From: Nocardioides sp. AX2bis
GTDB lineage: Bacteria > Actinomycetota > Actinomycetes > Propionibacteriales > Nocardioidaceae
Direction of reading: 5' to 3'
Assembly: GCF_902506435.1 (NCBI RefSeq)
Contig: NZ_LR733215.1
Coordinates: 1,333,617 to 1,397,616 of the forward strand
Length of the DNA stretch: 64,000 nucleotides
This document shows, piece after piece, positions 11,574 to 19,842 of the stretch (the stretch's first letter is position 1; the number at the start of each line of letters is the position of its first letter). Below the pieces are notes generated by a model, which saw only the letters and a list, made by a program, of their open reading frames with translations, was not told the DNA's origin and ran no database searches. A program made the position numbers and the translations under genes.

Positions 11574-13628
11574 ATGAGCCAGCCCGAGCCGGACCTGCAG
11601 ATCGTCGCCCCGACGCGTCCGGAGAAGGACCGCCCGTGGGTCATGCGCACCTACGCCGGCCACTCCACGGCGGCGGCGTCGAACGCGCTCTACCGGACGA
11701 ACCTGGCCAAGGGGCAGACCGGGCTGTCGGTCGCCTTCGACCTGCCGACGCAGACCGGCTACGACCCCGACTCCCCGCTCAGCCGCGGCGAGGTCGGCAA
11801 GGTCGGCGTCCCGGTGCCGCACCTGGGCGAGATGCGCCGGCTGTTCGAGGACATCCCGATCACCCAGATGAACACCTCGATGACGATCAACGCCACCGCG
11901 ATGTGGCTGCTGGCGCTCTACCAGGTCGCCGCCGAGGAGCAGAACCCCGACCTCGACCCCACCGAGGTCGCGCACCAGCTCGCGGGCACCACGCAGAACG
12001 ACATCATCAAGGAGTACCTCTCCCGCGGCACCTACGTCTTCGGCCCGGAGCACTCGCTGCGCCTGATCGCCGACGTCGTGGCCTACACCGTCCACGAGAT
12101 CCCCAAGTGGAACCCGATCAACATCTGCAGCTACCACCTGCAGGAGGCCGGGGCGACGCCGACGCAGGAGCTGGCGTACGCGCTGTGCACCGCGATCGCG
12201 GTGCTGGACCAGGTGCGGGACTCCGGGCAGGTCTCGGAGGAGGACTTCGGCAAGGTCGTGGGCCGGATCTCCTTCTTCGTCAACGCCGGCGTCCGGTTCG
12301 TCGAGGAGATGTGCAAGATGCGGGCCTTCGTCCAGCTGTGGGACGAGATCACCCGCGAGCGGTACGGCGTGACCGACCCCAAGATGCGCCGCTTCCGCTA
12401 CGGGGTCCAGGTCAACTCCCTGGGCCTGACCGAGGCGCAGCCCGAGAACAACGTGCAGCGGATCGTCCTGGAGATGCTCGGCGTGACGCTGTCCAAGGAC
12501 GCGCGGGCCCGTGCGGTGCAGCTGCCGGCCTGGAACGAGGCGCTCGGCCTGCCGCGCCCGTGGGACCAGCAGTGGTCCCTGCGCCTGCAGCAGGTGCTGG
12601 CCTTCGAGTCCGACCTGCTGGAGCACGAGGACCTCTTCGAGGGCAGCAAGGTCGTCGAGGCCAAGGTCGCCGAGCTCGCGGCCGGCGCCCGGGCCGAGAT
12701 GCAGCGCGTCGAGGACATGGGCGGCGCGATCGCTGCCGTCGAGTCCGGCTACATGAAGCAGGCGCTCGTCGCGGCGCACGCCGCGCGTCGGGCGCGCATC
12801 GAGGGCGGCGAGGAGAAGATCGTCGGCGTCAACGTCTTCACCACCACCGAGCCCAACCCGCTCACCGCCGACCTCGACGGCGCGATCCAGGCCGCCGACC
12901 CGGCGGCCGAGCAGGCCGCGCTGGACAGCGTGTCGCGGTGGAAGGCCGACCGCGACGAGGACGCCGTGACCGCGGCGCTGGCCCGGCTCGCGGCGGACGC
13001 CCAGACCGACACCAACCTGATGCACGCCACCCTCGTCGCGGCGCGCGCCGGTGCGACGACGGGGGAGTGGGCCGGGACCCTGCGCGAGGTGTTCGGGGAG
13101 TTCCGGGCGCCGACCGGCGTGGGGGGCGCGGTGCACGTGACCCACACCGGCACCGCCCTGGCCGAGGTGCGCGAGCGGGTGCGGGAGACCGGTGCCGAGC
13201 TGGGCGGGCGGCTGCGGCTGCTCGTCGGCAAGCCCGGCCTCGACGGCCACTCGAACGGTGCGGAGCAGATCGCGGTGCGTGCGCGCGACGCCGGCTTCGA
13301 GGTGATCTACCAGGGGATCCGGCTGACCCCGGCCGAGATCGTCGCCGCTGCGGTGGCCGAGGACGTGCACTGCGTGGGCCTCTCGATCCTCTCCGGCTCC
13401 CACATGTCCCTGGTGCCGGACGTGATCGCGGGCCTGAACGCCGCCGGGCTCGACGACGTCCCGGTCGTGGTCGGCGGGATCATCCCCGACTCCGACGCCC
13501 GGGAGCTGCTCGGCTCCGGGGTCGCCGCGGTCTACACGCCGAAGGACTTCGGGATGACCGAGATCATGGGCGGCATCGTCGACGCCATCCGGGCCGCGAA
13601 CGGTCTCGAGGCCGGCGTCCCGGTCTGA
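11574..13628 (+). CDS. meaA: Ethylmalonyl-CoA mutase (MeaA type), B12-dependent
   Basis: This 684-residue protein is an acyl-CoA mutase with a substrate-binding barrel (about residues 20-510) fused to a C-terminal B12-binding domain. The N-terminal region has RTYAGHSTAAASNALYR, and the barrel has QMNTSMTINATAMWLLALY and GTTQNDIIKEYLSRGTYVFG. The B12 motif DxHxxG is Asp557-Gly-His559-Ser-Asn-Gly. The barrel motifs match MeaA/ethylmalonyl-CoA mutases better than the two-subunit methylmalonyl-CoA mutase. It converts (2R)-ethylmalonyl-CoA to methylsuccinyl-CoA. Ccr, epimerase, MeaB and the adenosyltransferase in this window support that role. A related acyl-CoA mutase specificity cannot be fully excluded. 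Confidence 0.9.
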   Translation: MSQPEPDLQIVAPTRPEKDRPWVMRTYAGHSTAAASNALYRTNLAKGQTGLSVAFDLPTQTGYDPDSPLSRGEVGKVGVPVPHLGEMRRLFEDIPITQMNTSMTINATAMWLLALYQVAAEEQNPDLDPTEVAHQLAGTTQNDIIKEYLSRGTYVFGPEHSLRLIADVVAYTVHEIPKWNPINICSYHLQEAGATPTQELAYALCTAIAVLDQVRDSGQVSEEDFGKVVGRISFFVNAGVRFVEEMCKMRAFVQLWDEITRERYGVTDPKMRRFRYGVQVNSLGLTEAQPENNVQRIVLEMLGVTLSKDARARAVQLPAWNEALGLPRPWDQQWSLRLQQVLAFESDLLEHEDLFEGSKVVEAKVAELAAGARAEMQRVEDMGGAIAAVESGYMKQALVAAHAARRARIEGGEEKIVGVNVFTTTEPNPLTADLDGAIQAADPAAEQAALDSVSRWKADRDEDAVTAALARLAADAQTDTNLMHATLVAARAGATTGEWAGTLREVFGEFRAPTGVGGAVHVTHTGTALAEVRERVRETGAELGGRLRLLVGKPGLDGHSNGAEQIAVRARDAGFEVIYQGIRLTPAEIVAAAVAEDVHCVGLSILSGSHMSLVPDVIAGLNAAGLDDVPVVVGGIIPDSDARELLGSGVAAVYTPKDFGMTEIMGGIVDAIRAANGLEAGVPV

Positions 13629-13659
13629 GGCCGGCCGCCTCGCGTGATCTGGACCGAGT

Positions 13660-13692
13660 TGAGGTAAGGCTGCCCTCACTTCCTGCTACGGT
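13660..13692 (+). promoter_or_regulatory. Candidate DtxR/IdeR iron box and -10 element
   Basis: TGAGGTAAGGCTGCCCTCA (13660-13678) matches the 19-bp iron-box consensus at 14 positions, including the GGCT centre and the CCT arm. TACGGT (13687-13692) is a -10-like hexamer ending six bases before the ATG at 13699. The box would cover the -35 region, the expected place for iron-dependent repression. Binding is inferred. Confidence 0.5.
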
Positions 13693-13698
13693 GGAGGC

Positions 13699-13977
13699 AT
13701 GGGTAAGCAGAGCGCGGTGGCCTCGATCAAGGCCCCGAAGCCGCCGAAGTCGAAGTGCTGCGTGTCCAAGAAGCGCTGCGGCAGCTGCCCGATCCGGATG
13801 CTCAAGGAGGGCACGCTGCCCGAGGGCTACGGCGTGAAGAAGCGGGTCCTGGTCAAGGTCGACCCCGACGCCCCCGACATCGTGCGGCCGGGCAAGAAGT
13901 CGAAGAAGGGCAAGGACGGCTCGAAGTCGGCGAAGAAGGCCGCCAAGCGCGCCGCCCGCCTCGGACAGGCCGCCTGA
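13699..13977 (+). CDS. Small Lys-rich protein with CC-C-C motif
   Basis: This 92-residue protein has the cysteine cluster KCCVSKKRCGSCPIRMLKEG near its N-terminus and a Lys/Ala-rich basic tail (KKSKKGKDGSKSAKKAAKR). Similar short actinobacterial proteins with a CCxxKxRCxxCP pattern are known only as hypothetical proteins. The four cysteines could bind zinc, iron or a cluster. The basic tail could bind nucleic acid. The candidate iron box directly upstream suggests iron-responsive expression. The gene ends 10 bp before the D-amino-acid oxidase gene, so both may share that promoter. Confidence 0.75.
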   Translation: MGKQSAVASIKAPKPPKSKCCVSKKRCGSCPIRMLKEGTLPEGYGVKKRVLVKVDPDAPDIVRPGKKSKKGKDGSKSAKKAAKRAARLGQAA

Positions 13978-13987
13978 CCCCTCCGTC

Positions 13988-14920
13988 GTGAGCCAGACTG
14001 CTCCCGTGCGCGTGGTGGTGGTCGGGGCCGGGGTGGTGGGGCTGAGCTGCGCCGTCCGTCTGCTCGAGGCCGGCCACCGGGTCGACGTGCTGGCCCGGGA
14101 CCTCCCCCGGGAGACGACGTCCGCGGTCGCGGCCGCGATCTGGTACCCCTACCGCGCCGAGCCCCGGGACCGGGTCGGCGCGTGGGGCAGCCGGACGTAC
14201 GCCGTGCTCGCGGGCCTGGCCGCCGACGGCGTCCCGGGCGTGGTGGTCCGGCGCACGACCGAGGTGGTCGCCGACACCGACGCCGAGCCCTGGTGGGCCT
14301 CCACCGTCCCGTCGGTGCGGAGGGTGGCGGCACCGTCGGGGTACGCCGCGGCGTGGCAGCTCGACGCGCCCGTGGTCGAGATGCCGGTCTACCTCGACTG
14401 GCTGGTCGGCCGGGTCGAGGAGCTCGGCGGGACGCTGACGCGCCACGTGCTCTCGTCGCTGCCGTCGGGCGGCGAGGTCGTGGTGGACGCCTCGGGCCTG
14501 GGCGCGCGGCTGCTGGGTGGTGACCGCTCCGTGGTGCCGGTGCGCGGCCAGGTCGTCCGGCTCGCGCAGTGGGGCCTGGAGGAGGCCTGGCTGGACGGGG
14601 CCGGTCCGACCTACCTGGTGCCCCGCGCCCACGACGTGGTCGTCGGCGGGACCGCCGACGAGGGTGACTGGAGCCGGACGCCGTCGCCGCAGGTGGCCGC
14701 CGGGATCCTGGCCCGCGCCGCCCGCCTCGTGCCGGAGGCGGCCTCCGCGCGGGTGCTGTCCCACAAGGTCGGGCTGCGCCCGGTACGCGCGTCGGTGTGC
14801 CTCGAGCGCGACGCCGACGACCCGCGGGTCGTGCACTGCTACGGCCACGGCGGCTCCGGCGTCACCCTCAGCTGGGGGTGCGCCGAGGAGGTCGCGGCGC
14901 TGGTCGGCCCACCCGGCTGA
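13988..14920 (+). CDS. D-amino-acid oxidase (FAD-dependent)
   Basis: The 310-residue protein opens with the FAD-binding fold VRVVVVGAGVVGLSCAVRLL. It contains DAO-family segments AAIWYPYRAEP, GLRPVRASVCLERD and CYGHGGSGVTLSWG near the C-terminus. D-amino-acid oxidases deaminate D-amino acids to keto acids, producing H2O2 and ammonia. It starts with GTG 10 bp after the small Cys/Lys-rich gene and probably shares its promoter. Its stop faces the DUF952 gene 9 bp away. Confidence 0.9.
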   Translation: MSQTAPVRVVVVGAGVVGLSCAVRLLEAGHRVDVLARDLPRETTSAVAAAIWYPYRAEPRDRVGAWGSRTYAVLAGLAADGVPGVVVRRTTEVVADTDAEPWWASTVPSVRRVAAPSGYAAAWQLDAPVVEMPVYLDWLVGRVEELGGTLTRHVLSSLPSGGEVVVDASGLGARLLGGDRSVVPVRGQVVRLAQWGLEEAWLDGAGPTYLVPRAHDVVVGGTADEGDWSRTPSPQVAAGILARAARLVPEAASARVLSHKVGLRPVRASVCLERDADDPRVVHCYGHGGSGVTLSWGCAEEVAALVGPPG

Positions 14921-14929
14921 GAGCCGTGG

Positions 14930-15529
14930 TCAGCGCGACCCGTGGTCGGCGAGCCGTCGGTCGAGTCGTCGGTCGCGGCGCCGGCCGACCACCACCGCGA
15001 CCGGCACGCCGACCACGAGGCCGGCGAGGGTGCCGAGGAGCGGGCCCCAGTCCGGCGCCAGCGCCTGGCCCACCACCGCGCCGACGACCACGGCGGCCAG
15101 CACCAGGCCGGCCAGCAGCACGCGGTGGAACACCTCGCCGAGGAACAGGCTGCTGAACGACGGCCCCGGTGCGGCGGCCGGCCCGGGCTCCCGCGGCGGG
15201 GCCACCGTGGTGCCGTCGAGCGGCACGACCGAGACGACCGCGGAGGGGGCGATCGCGCCGTACACGTGGGGGAACGTCTCCGCGGCCCCGGGCACCGCAG
15301 GCTCCTCGACGACGGGGGCGTCGAGCAGGTCGGTGTCGATGACGAGCAGGACCAGCGGCTCGGTCACGTCGGAGTAGTAGCGGCGGCGCACGTCCTGCCA
15401 CTGGTCGCCCCGGGCGGCGTGGACGAAGCCCTCCTGGGCGAGGGTGCGCCCGCGGGTGGAGGTCGTGTAGCGGCCGGAGTCCTGCGCCGCGGCCCAGTCG
15501 GCGGCCGTCGCGACGTGGAAGATCCGCAC
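14930..15529 (-). CDS. DUF952 protein with C-terminal membrane hairpin
   Basis: Residues 1-110 match DUF952: RIFHVATAADWAAA, EGFVHAARGDQWQDV, LLVIDTDLL and ETFPHVYGAI. The biochemical function of DUF952 is not established, although the fold is small and enzyme-like with conserved His residues. After a Pro/Ala linker, residues 130-185 carry two hydrophobic helices and then a basic DRRLDRRLADHGSR tail. DUF952 proteins are usually about 110-120 residues without a membrane part, so this is an extended form. The gene starts 9 bp after the nucS stop and is probably co-transcribed with it. Confidence 0.75.
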   Translation of the reverse strand: MRIFHVATAADWAAAQDSGRYTTSTRGRTLAQEGFVHAARGDQWQDVRRRYYSDVTEPLVLLVIDTDLLDAPVVEEPAVPGAAETFPHVYGAIAPSAVVSVVPLDGTTVAPPREPGPAAAPGPSFSSLFLGEVFHRVLLAGLVLAAVVVGAVVGQALAPDWGPLLGTLAGLVVGVPVAVVVGRRRDRRLDRRLADHGSR

Positions 15530-15538
15530 CCGCGGCCC

Positions 15539-16216
15539 TCAGAACAGCCGGGTGGTCGGGTCGTCGAGCCCGCGCAGCGCGTCGTAGTCCACGACGCGGC
15601 AGGCGATGCCGCGGTCGGTGGCCAGCACGCGCGCCTGCGGCTTGATCTCCTGCGCGGCGAAGATGCCGCGCACGGGGGCCAGCAGCGGGTCGCGGTTGAG
15701 CAGCTCGAGGTAGCGGGTGAGCTGCTCGACGCCGTCGATGTCGCCCCGGCGCTTGATCTCCACCGCGACCGAGGCGCCACCGGCGTCGCGGCACATCAGG
15801 TCCACCGGCCCGATCGCGGTCGGGAACTCCCGGCGTACCAGGGACAGGCCCTCGTCGAGCGTGGCCGGGTGCTCGGCCAGCAGCGCCTGGAGGTGCTTCT
15901 CGACGCCGTCCTTGACCAGACCGGGGTCGACACCGAGGTCGTGGCTGGAGTCGTGGATGACCTCGGTGAGCAGGATCCGCAGCGTGTCGTCGGTCTTGGG
16001 GCTGCTGACCACCCACTCCAGGGTGCCGTCGTCGGTGGTCTGCTCGCGCAGCGTGCAGGGGGGCGACATCCAGTTCAGCGGCTTGTACGACCCGCCGTCG
16101 GCGTGGACCAGCACCGAGCCGTCGGCCTTGATCATCAGCACGCGCGTGGCCGGGGGCAGGTGCGCGGTCAGGCGTCCGGCGTAGTCCACCTGGCAGGTCG
16201 CGACGACGAGTCTCAC
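15539..16216 (-). CDS. nucS: Mismatch-specific endonuclease NucS/EndoMS
   Basis: The 225-residue protein has the N-terminal DNA-binding domain ([20 protein letters not shown]) and a RecB-like nuclease domain. Catalytic residues are in GPVDLMCRD and VAVEIKRRG, the D...ExK pattern. The last residues, TTRLF, match the sliding-clamp binding end of the family. In actinobacteria without MutS/MutL, NucS performs non-canonical mismatch repair. The GTG start is preceded on the minus strand by a TAGATT -10-like hexamer. The divergent neighbour is an AGCS symporter gene. Confidence 0.95.
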   Translation of the reverse strand: MRLVVATCQVDYAGRLTAHLPPATRVLMIKADGSVLVHADGGSYKPLNWMSPPCTLREQTTDDGTLEWVVSSPKTDDTLRILLTEVIHDSSHDLGVDPGLVKDGVEKHLQALLAEHPATLDEGLSLVRREFPTAIGPVDLMCRDAGGASVAVEIKRRGDIDGVEQLTRYLELLNRDPLLAPVRGIFAAQEIKPQARVLATDRGIACRVVDYDALRGLDDPTTRLF

Positions 16217-16224
16217 GGTCGGTG

Positions 16225-16230
16225 AATCTA
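16225..16230 (-). promoter_or_regulatory. -10 element for nucS
   Basis: On the minus strand TAGATT ends eight bases before the GTG start at 16216, predicting a nearly leaderless transcript. No convincing -35 hexamer is visible at 16-19 bp. Confidence 0.35.
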
Positions 16231-16310
16231 CGTCACGATCCGGTCACCGGTCCGATCGGTGTCGTCGAAACCCTTGCGGCCCCTGTGGCCCGCGGGCATG
16301 GTGTGGCGGC

Positions 16311-17906
16311 ATGACGCCACCCCTGACGCCACCCGTGCTGACGCCCATGGTCGAGTCGGGCGCCGAGGGGTTCCTCGCGCGGGTCGAGGATGCGGTGAGC
16401 GGTGCCTTCGACCCGGTCGCGAGCGCCGTGAGCGGGGTGGTGTTCTACACCGTCCCCCTCGGCGGGGCCGACTTCCCCCTGATCGTGGGCTGGCTGGTCG
16501 TCGCGGCCGCCGTCTTCACCGTCTACTTCCGGGGCGTGCAGTTCCGCAAGCTCGGGGTGGCGCTGGACCTGGTGCGCGGCAAGTACTCCCGCCACAGCGA
16601 CCCCGGCGAGATCACGCACTTCCAGGCGCTGTCCTCCGCGGTGTCCGGCACCGTGGGGCTGGGCAACATCGCCGGCGTCGGTGCCGCCGTGACCCTCGGC
16701 GGGCCCGGGGCGACGTTCTGGATGATCCTGGCCGGCCTGCTCGGCATGTGCACCAAGTTCGTCGAGTGCACGCTGGGCGTGAAGTACCGCGAGGTCCACG
16801 AGGACGGCACCGTCTCCGGCGGGCCGTTCCGCTACCTGCCCGTGGCGTTCGAGCGGTTCGGGTCGGTGGTGTCGAAGGGCTTCACGACGATCTTCGCGGT
16901 CGCGCTGCTGCTCTTCGGGGCCATCGGCGGCAACATGTTCCAGGCCAACCAGACCTTCGCCCAGGCCCAGGAGGTCACCGGCGGCGAGGAGGGGTTCCTC
17001 GGCTCGGCCGGGTCCGCCCTGATCTTCGGCGTCGTGATGGCGCTGCTGGTCGGTGCGGTGATCCTGGGCGGCGTGCAGTCGATCGGCAAGGTCACCTCCG
17101 GCCTGGTGCCGATGATGGCCTTCATCTACGTCGGTGCCTGCCTGCTGGTGATCATCGGCAACATCACCCACGTCGGGGACGCCTTCGGCGCGATCATCAC
17201 GGGCGCCTTCAACCCCGCGGGCGTGGCCGGTGGTGCGGTCGGGGTGCTGATCATCGGCTTCCAGCGTGCCGCGTTCTCCAACGAGGCCGGGGTCGGCTCC
17301 GCGCCGATCGCGCACTCCGCGGTCAAGACCCGGCACCCGGTCAGCGAGGGCTTCGTGGCCCTCTTCGAGCCGTTCATCGACACCGTCGTCATCTGCACGA
17401 TGACCGCACTGACCATCGTCATCGCCGACACCGCCTACTACTCCGAGCAGCGCGAGGTCGTGGCCGGCGGCGGCCCCACCCCCGACGGCGTCCTGGTCAC
17501 CTCCGACGCCTTCGAGAGCTTCCTGCCGCAGTTCCCGGTCGTGCTGGCCATCGCGGTCGCCCTGTTCGCCTTCTCCACCCTGATCACCTGGAGCTACTAC
17601 TCGCTCAAGGCGTGGACGGCGCTGGTCGGCCGGAGCCCCGCCAAGGAGCTCGGGTTCAAGATCGTCTTCTGCGTGTTCACCGTCATCGGCACCGTGATCT
17701 CCTTCGGCTCCGTGGTCGACTTCGCGGACGCGATGCTGTTCGTCTGCGCGATCTTCAACCTGCTGGCCTGCTACCTGCTGCTGCCGGTGGTCCGTCGCGA
17801 GATGCGCGACTTCCTCGCCGGGCTGAAGTCGGGTGAGATCGCGAAGGTCCCGGAGTCGGAGCGCACCAACCCCGCCTCCACGCTGCCGATCATCGGCGAC
17901 GAGTGA
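16311..17906 (+). CDS. Alanine/glycine:cation symporter (AGCS family)
   Basis: This 531-residue membrane protein has about eleven helices. It contains AGCS signatures such as the FQALSSAVSGTVGLGNIAGV segment, PGATFWMILAGLLGMCTKFVECTLGVKYR in pieces, and FSNEAGVGSAPIAHSA. The family imports alanine or glycine with Na+ or H+. An N-terminal stretch of about 45 residues precedes the first helix, and a hydrophilic tail ends the protein. A D-amino-acid oxidase gene lies 1.4 kb away, but no operon link is visible. A hairpin follows the stop. Confidence 0.92.
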   Translation: MTPPLTPPVLTPMVESGAEGFLARVEDAVSGAFDPVASAVSGVVFYTVPLGGADFPLIVGWLVVAAAVFTVYFRGVQFRKLGVALDLVRGKYSRHSDPGEITHFQALSSAVSGTVGLGNIAGVGAAVTLGGPGATFWMILAGLLGMCTKFVECTLGVKYREVHEDGTVSGGPFRYLPVAFERFGSVVSKGFTTIFAVALLLFGAIGGNMFQANQTFAQAQEVTGGEEGFLGSAGSALIFGVVMALLVGAVILGGVQSIGKVTSGLVPMMAFIYVGACLLVIIGNITHVGDAFGAIITGAFNPAGVAGGAVGVLIIGFQRAAFSNEAGVGSAPIAHSAVKTRHPVSEGFVALFEPFIDTVVICTMTALTIVIADTAYYSEQREVVAGGGPTPDGVLVTSDAFESFLPQFPVVLAIAVALFAFSTLITWSYYSLKAWTALVGRSPAKELGFKIVFCVFTVIGTVISFGSVVDFADAMLFVCAIFNLLACYLLLPVVRREMRDFLAGLKSGEIAKVPESERTNPASTLPIIGDE

Positions 17907-17923
17907 AGTAAGTCACCTGGCAC

Positions 17924-17942
17924 GCCGGGGACGGACCCCGGC
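17924..17942 (+). terminator. Terminator after the AGCS symporter gene
   Basis: A 7-bp GC stem (GCCGGGG with CCCCGGC) and a 5-base loop lie 18 bp after the stop. They stand just before the -10 region of the next gene. Confidence 0.5.
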
Positions 17943-17963
17943 CCGCGTGGCACGATGCCGGGC

Positions 17964-19802
17964 ATGACCAGCGCCCCTGTGACCGCGACCACCTCCGACC
18001 CGGCCCAGGACCCCTCGGTCCCCGGCCGCACGTTCCGCACCGTGGGCGTGATCGGCCTGGGCACGATGGGCGCCGGGATCGTGGAGGTCTTCGCCCGGCA
18101 CGGCTACGACGTGATCGGCGTCGACGTCGACACCGAGGGCGTCGACCGCGGCCGCCAGCACCTCGAGAACTCGACCGGGCGCGCGGTCAGACGCGGCAAG
18201 CTCGGCGAGGACGAGCAGGCCGAGCTGCTGGGCCGGGTGCGCTACGCCACCGACATCGCCGACCTGGCCGGGGCCGACCTCGTGGTGGAGGCCGTGGTGG
18301 AGTCGCTGGAGGTCAAGAAGGGCATCTTCCGGGCGCTGGAGCAGGTCGTCGCCCCGGGTGCGGTGCTGGCCACCAACACCTCCTCGCTGTCGGTCACCGA
18401 GATCTCGACCGCCAACGCCCACCCGGGCCGGGTCATCGGCATCCACTTCTTCAACCCCGCGCCGGTGCAGGGCCTGGTCGAGGTCGTCCGCACCGTGGTC
18501 ACCGAGCCCGCCGTGCTGGAGGACGTGACGGGCCTGGTGCGCTCCCTGGGCAAGAACCCGGTCGTCTGCGGCGACAAGGCCGGGTTCATCGCCAACACCC
18601 TGCTCTTCGGCTACCTCAACCACGCCGTGTCCATGTTCGAGCAGCGCTACGCCACGCGGGAGGACATCGACGCCGCCATGCGCTTCGGCTGCGGCTACCC
18701 GATGGGCCCGCTGGCGCTGGTCGACCTGATCGGTCTCGACACGACGTACGAGATCCTCGAGACGATGTACCGCCAGGGACGCGACCGGCTCCACGCCCCC
18801 ACGCCGATCCTCAAGCAGATGGTCACCGCGGGCATGCTCGGCCGCAAGAGCGGGCGTGGCTTCTACACCTACGAGGCCGCCGACAGCCCCAAGACGGTCC
18901 GTGACGACATGACCCCGGACAGCGACGACCAGCCCGAGCTGCGCCACCACGTGCGCACGGTCGGCGTGGTCGGCACCGGCACGATGGCCACCGGCATCGT
19001 CGAGGTCTTCGCCAAGGGCGGGTACGACGTCGTCTACGTCGGCCGGTCCTCCGCGAAGGTCGACGGGGTCCGCGCCGGGGTCGCGCGCTCGCTGGACAAG
19101 GCGGTCCAGCGCGGGAAGATCGAGGAGTCGGTGAAGGAGGAGGTGCTCGGTCGGCTGACCGGCACGACCTCGCTCGACGACCTCGGCCAGGTCGACCTGG
19201 TCGTCGAGGCGATCGCCGAGGACCTCGGCATCAAGACCACGCTCTTCGAGAACCTCGACGAGATCTGCAAGCCGGGCGCGATCCTGGCCACGACGACCTC
19301 CTCGCTGCCGATCATCGCCTGCGCCCAGGCCACCAAGCGCCCGCAGGACGTCGTCGGCATGCACTTCTTCAACCCGGCCGCGGTGATGAAGCTGGTCGAG
19401 GTCGTCTCGACCGTGGCCACCTCGCCCGACGTCACCGAGACCACGCAGGCGCTGGTCGGCAAGCTCGGCAAGGTGGCGGTCTCCTGCGGCGACCGCGCCG
19501 GGTTCATCGTCAACGCGCTGCTGTTCCCCTACCTCAACGACGCGGTCCGGATGCTCGAGGCGCACTACGCCTCGGCCGACGACATCGACACCGCCATGAA
19601 GCAGGGCTGCGCGCTGCCGATGGGGCCCTTCGAGCTGCTCGACGTGGTCGGCAACGACGTGTCGCTGGCGATCCAGCGCGAGCTCTACCTGGAGTTCCGC
19701 GAGCCCGGGTTCGCCCCGGCGCCGCTGCTGGAGCAGCTGGTCACCGCCGGTTACCTGGGTCGCAAGACGCAGCGCGGGTTCCGCGACTACTCGCGCCGCT
19801 GA
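17964..19802 (+). CDS. Tandem-fused 3-hydroxybutyryl/3-hydroxyacyl-CoA dehydrogenase
   Basis: The protein (612 residues) contains two complete 3-hydroxyacyl-CoA dehydrogenase units. Each has an NAD-binding motif (GLGTMG at about residue 31 and GTGTMA at about 337), a catalytic-region HFFNPA segment, and a C-terminal dimer domain (GYPMGPLALVDLIGLD and ALPMGPFELLDVVGND). Such proteins interconvert acetoacetyl-CoA and 3-hydroxybutyryl-CoA. With thiolase and Ccr in the window it fits the entry to the ethylmalonyl-CoA pathway; a beta-oxidation role is the alternative. The frame also offers ATG 17955, but a CACGAT -10-like hexamer (17951-17956) overlaps it, so ATG 17964 is preferred. Confidence 0.9.
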   Translation: MTSAPVTATTSDPAQDPSVPGRTFRTVGVIGLGTMGAGIVEVFARHGYDVIGVDVDTEGVDRGRQHLENSTGRAVRRGKLGEDEQAELLGRVRYATDIADLAGADLVVEAVVESLEVKKGIFRALEQVVAPGAVLATNTSSLSVTEISTANAHPGRVIGIHFFNPAPVQGLVEVVRTVVTEPAVLEDVTGLVRSLGKNPVVCGDKAGFIANTLLFGYLNHAVSMFEQRYATREDIDAAMRFGCGYPMGPLALVDLIGLDTTYEILETMYRQGRDRLHAPTPILKQMVTAGMLGRKSGRGFYTYEAADSPKTVRDDMTPDSDDQPELRHHVRTVGVVGTGTMATGIVEVFAKGGYDVVYVGRSSAKVDGVRAGVARSLDKAVQRGKIEESVKEEVLGRLTGTTSLDDLGQVDLVVEAIAEDLGIKTTLFENLDEICKPGAILATTTSSLPIIACAQATKRPQDVVGMHFFNPAAVMKLVEVVSTVATSPDVTETTQALVGKLGKVAVSCGDRAGFIVNALLFPYLNDAVRMLEAHYASADDIDTAMKQGCALPMGPFELLDVVGNDVSLAIQRELYLEFREPGFAPAPLLEQLVTAGYLGRKTQRGFRDYSRR

Positions 19803-19819
19803 CCCCCTGCGGTCCTCGA

Positions 19820-19842
19820 GCCCGCCGGCTCAGCCGGCGGGC
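19820..19842. terminator. Bidirectional terminator whose loop is a stop codon
   Basis: A perfect 10-bp stem (19820-19829 with 19833-19842) encloses the three bases TCA, which are the sulfatase stop codon read on the minus strand. It lies 18 bp after the dehydrogenase stop and can terminate that transcript. Confidence 0.65.

Noticed and set aside
11574..13628. The mutase as a classical methylmalonyl-CoA mutase large subunit
   Set aside because: Sequence motifs and size fit the one-subunit MeaA/ethylmalonyl-CoA mutase group, and no small subunit lies beside it. Related mutase specificities remain possible.
9975..13679. A 1234-residue minus-strand frame opposite the adenosyltransferase and mutase genes
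   Set aside because: High GC gives long antisense frames. It has no domain and runs antisense to clearly assigned genes; the composition is low-complexity Arg/Gly/His.
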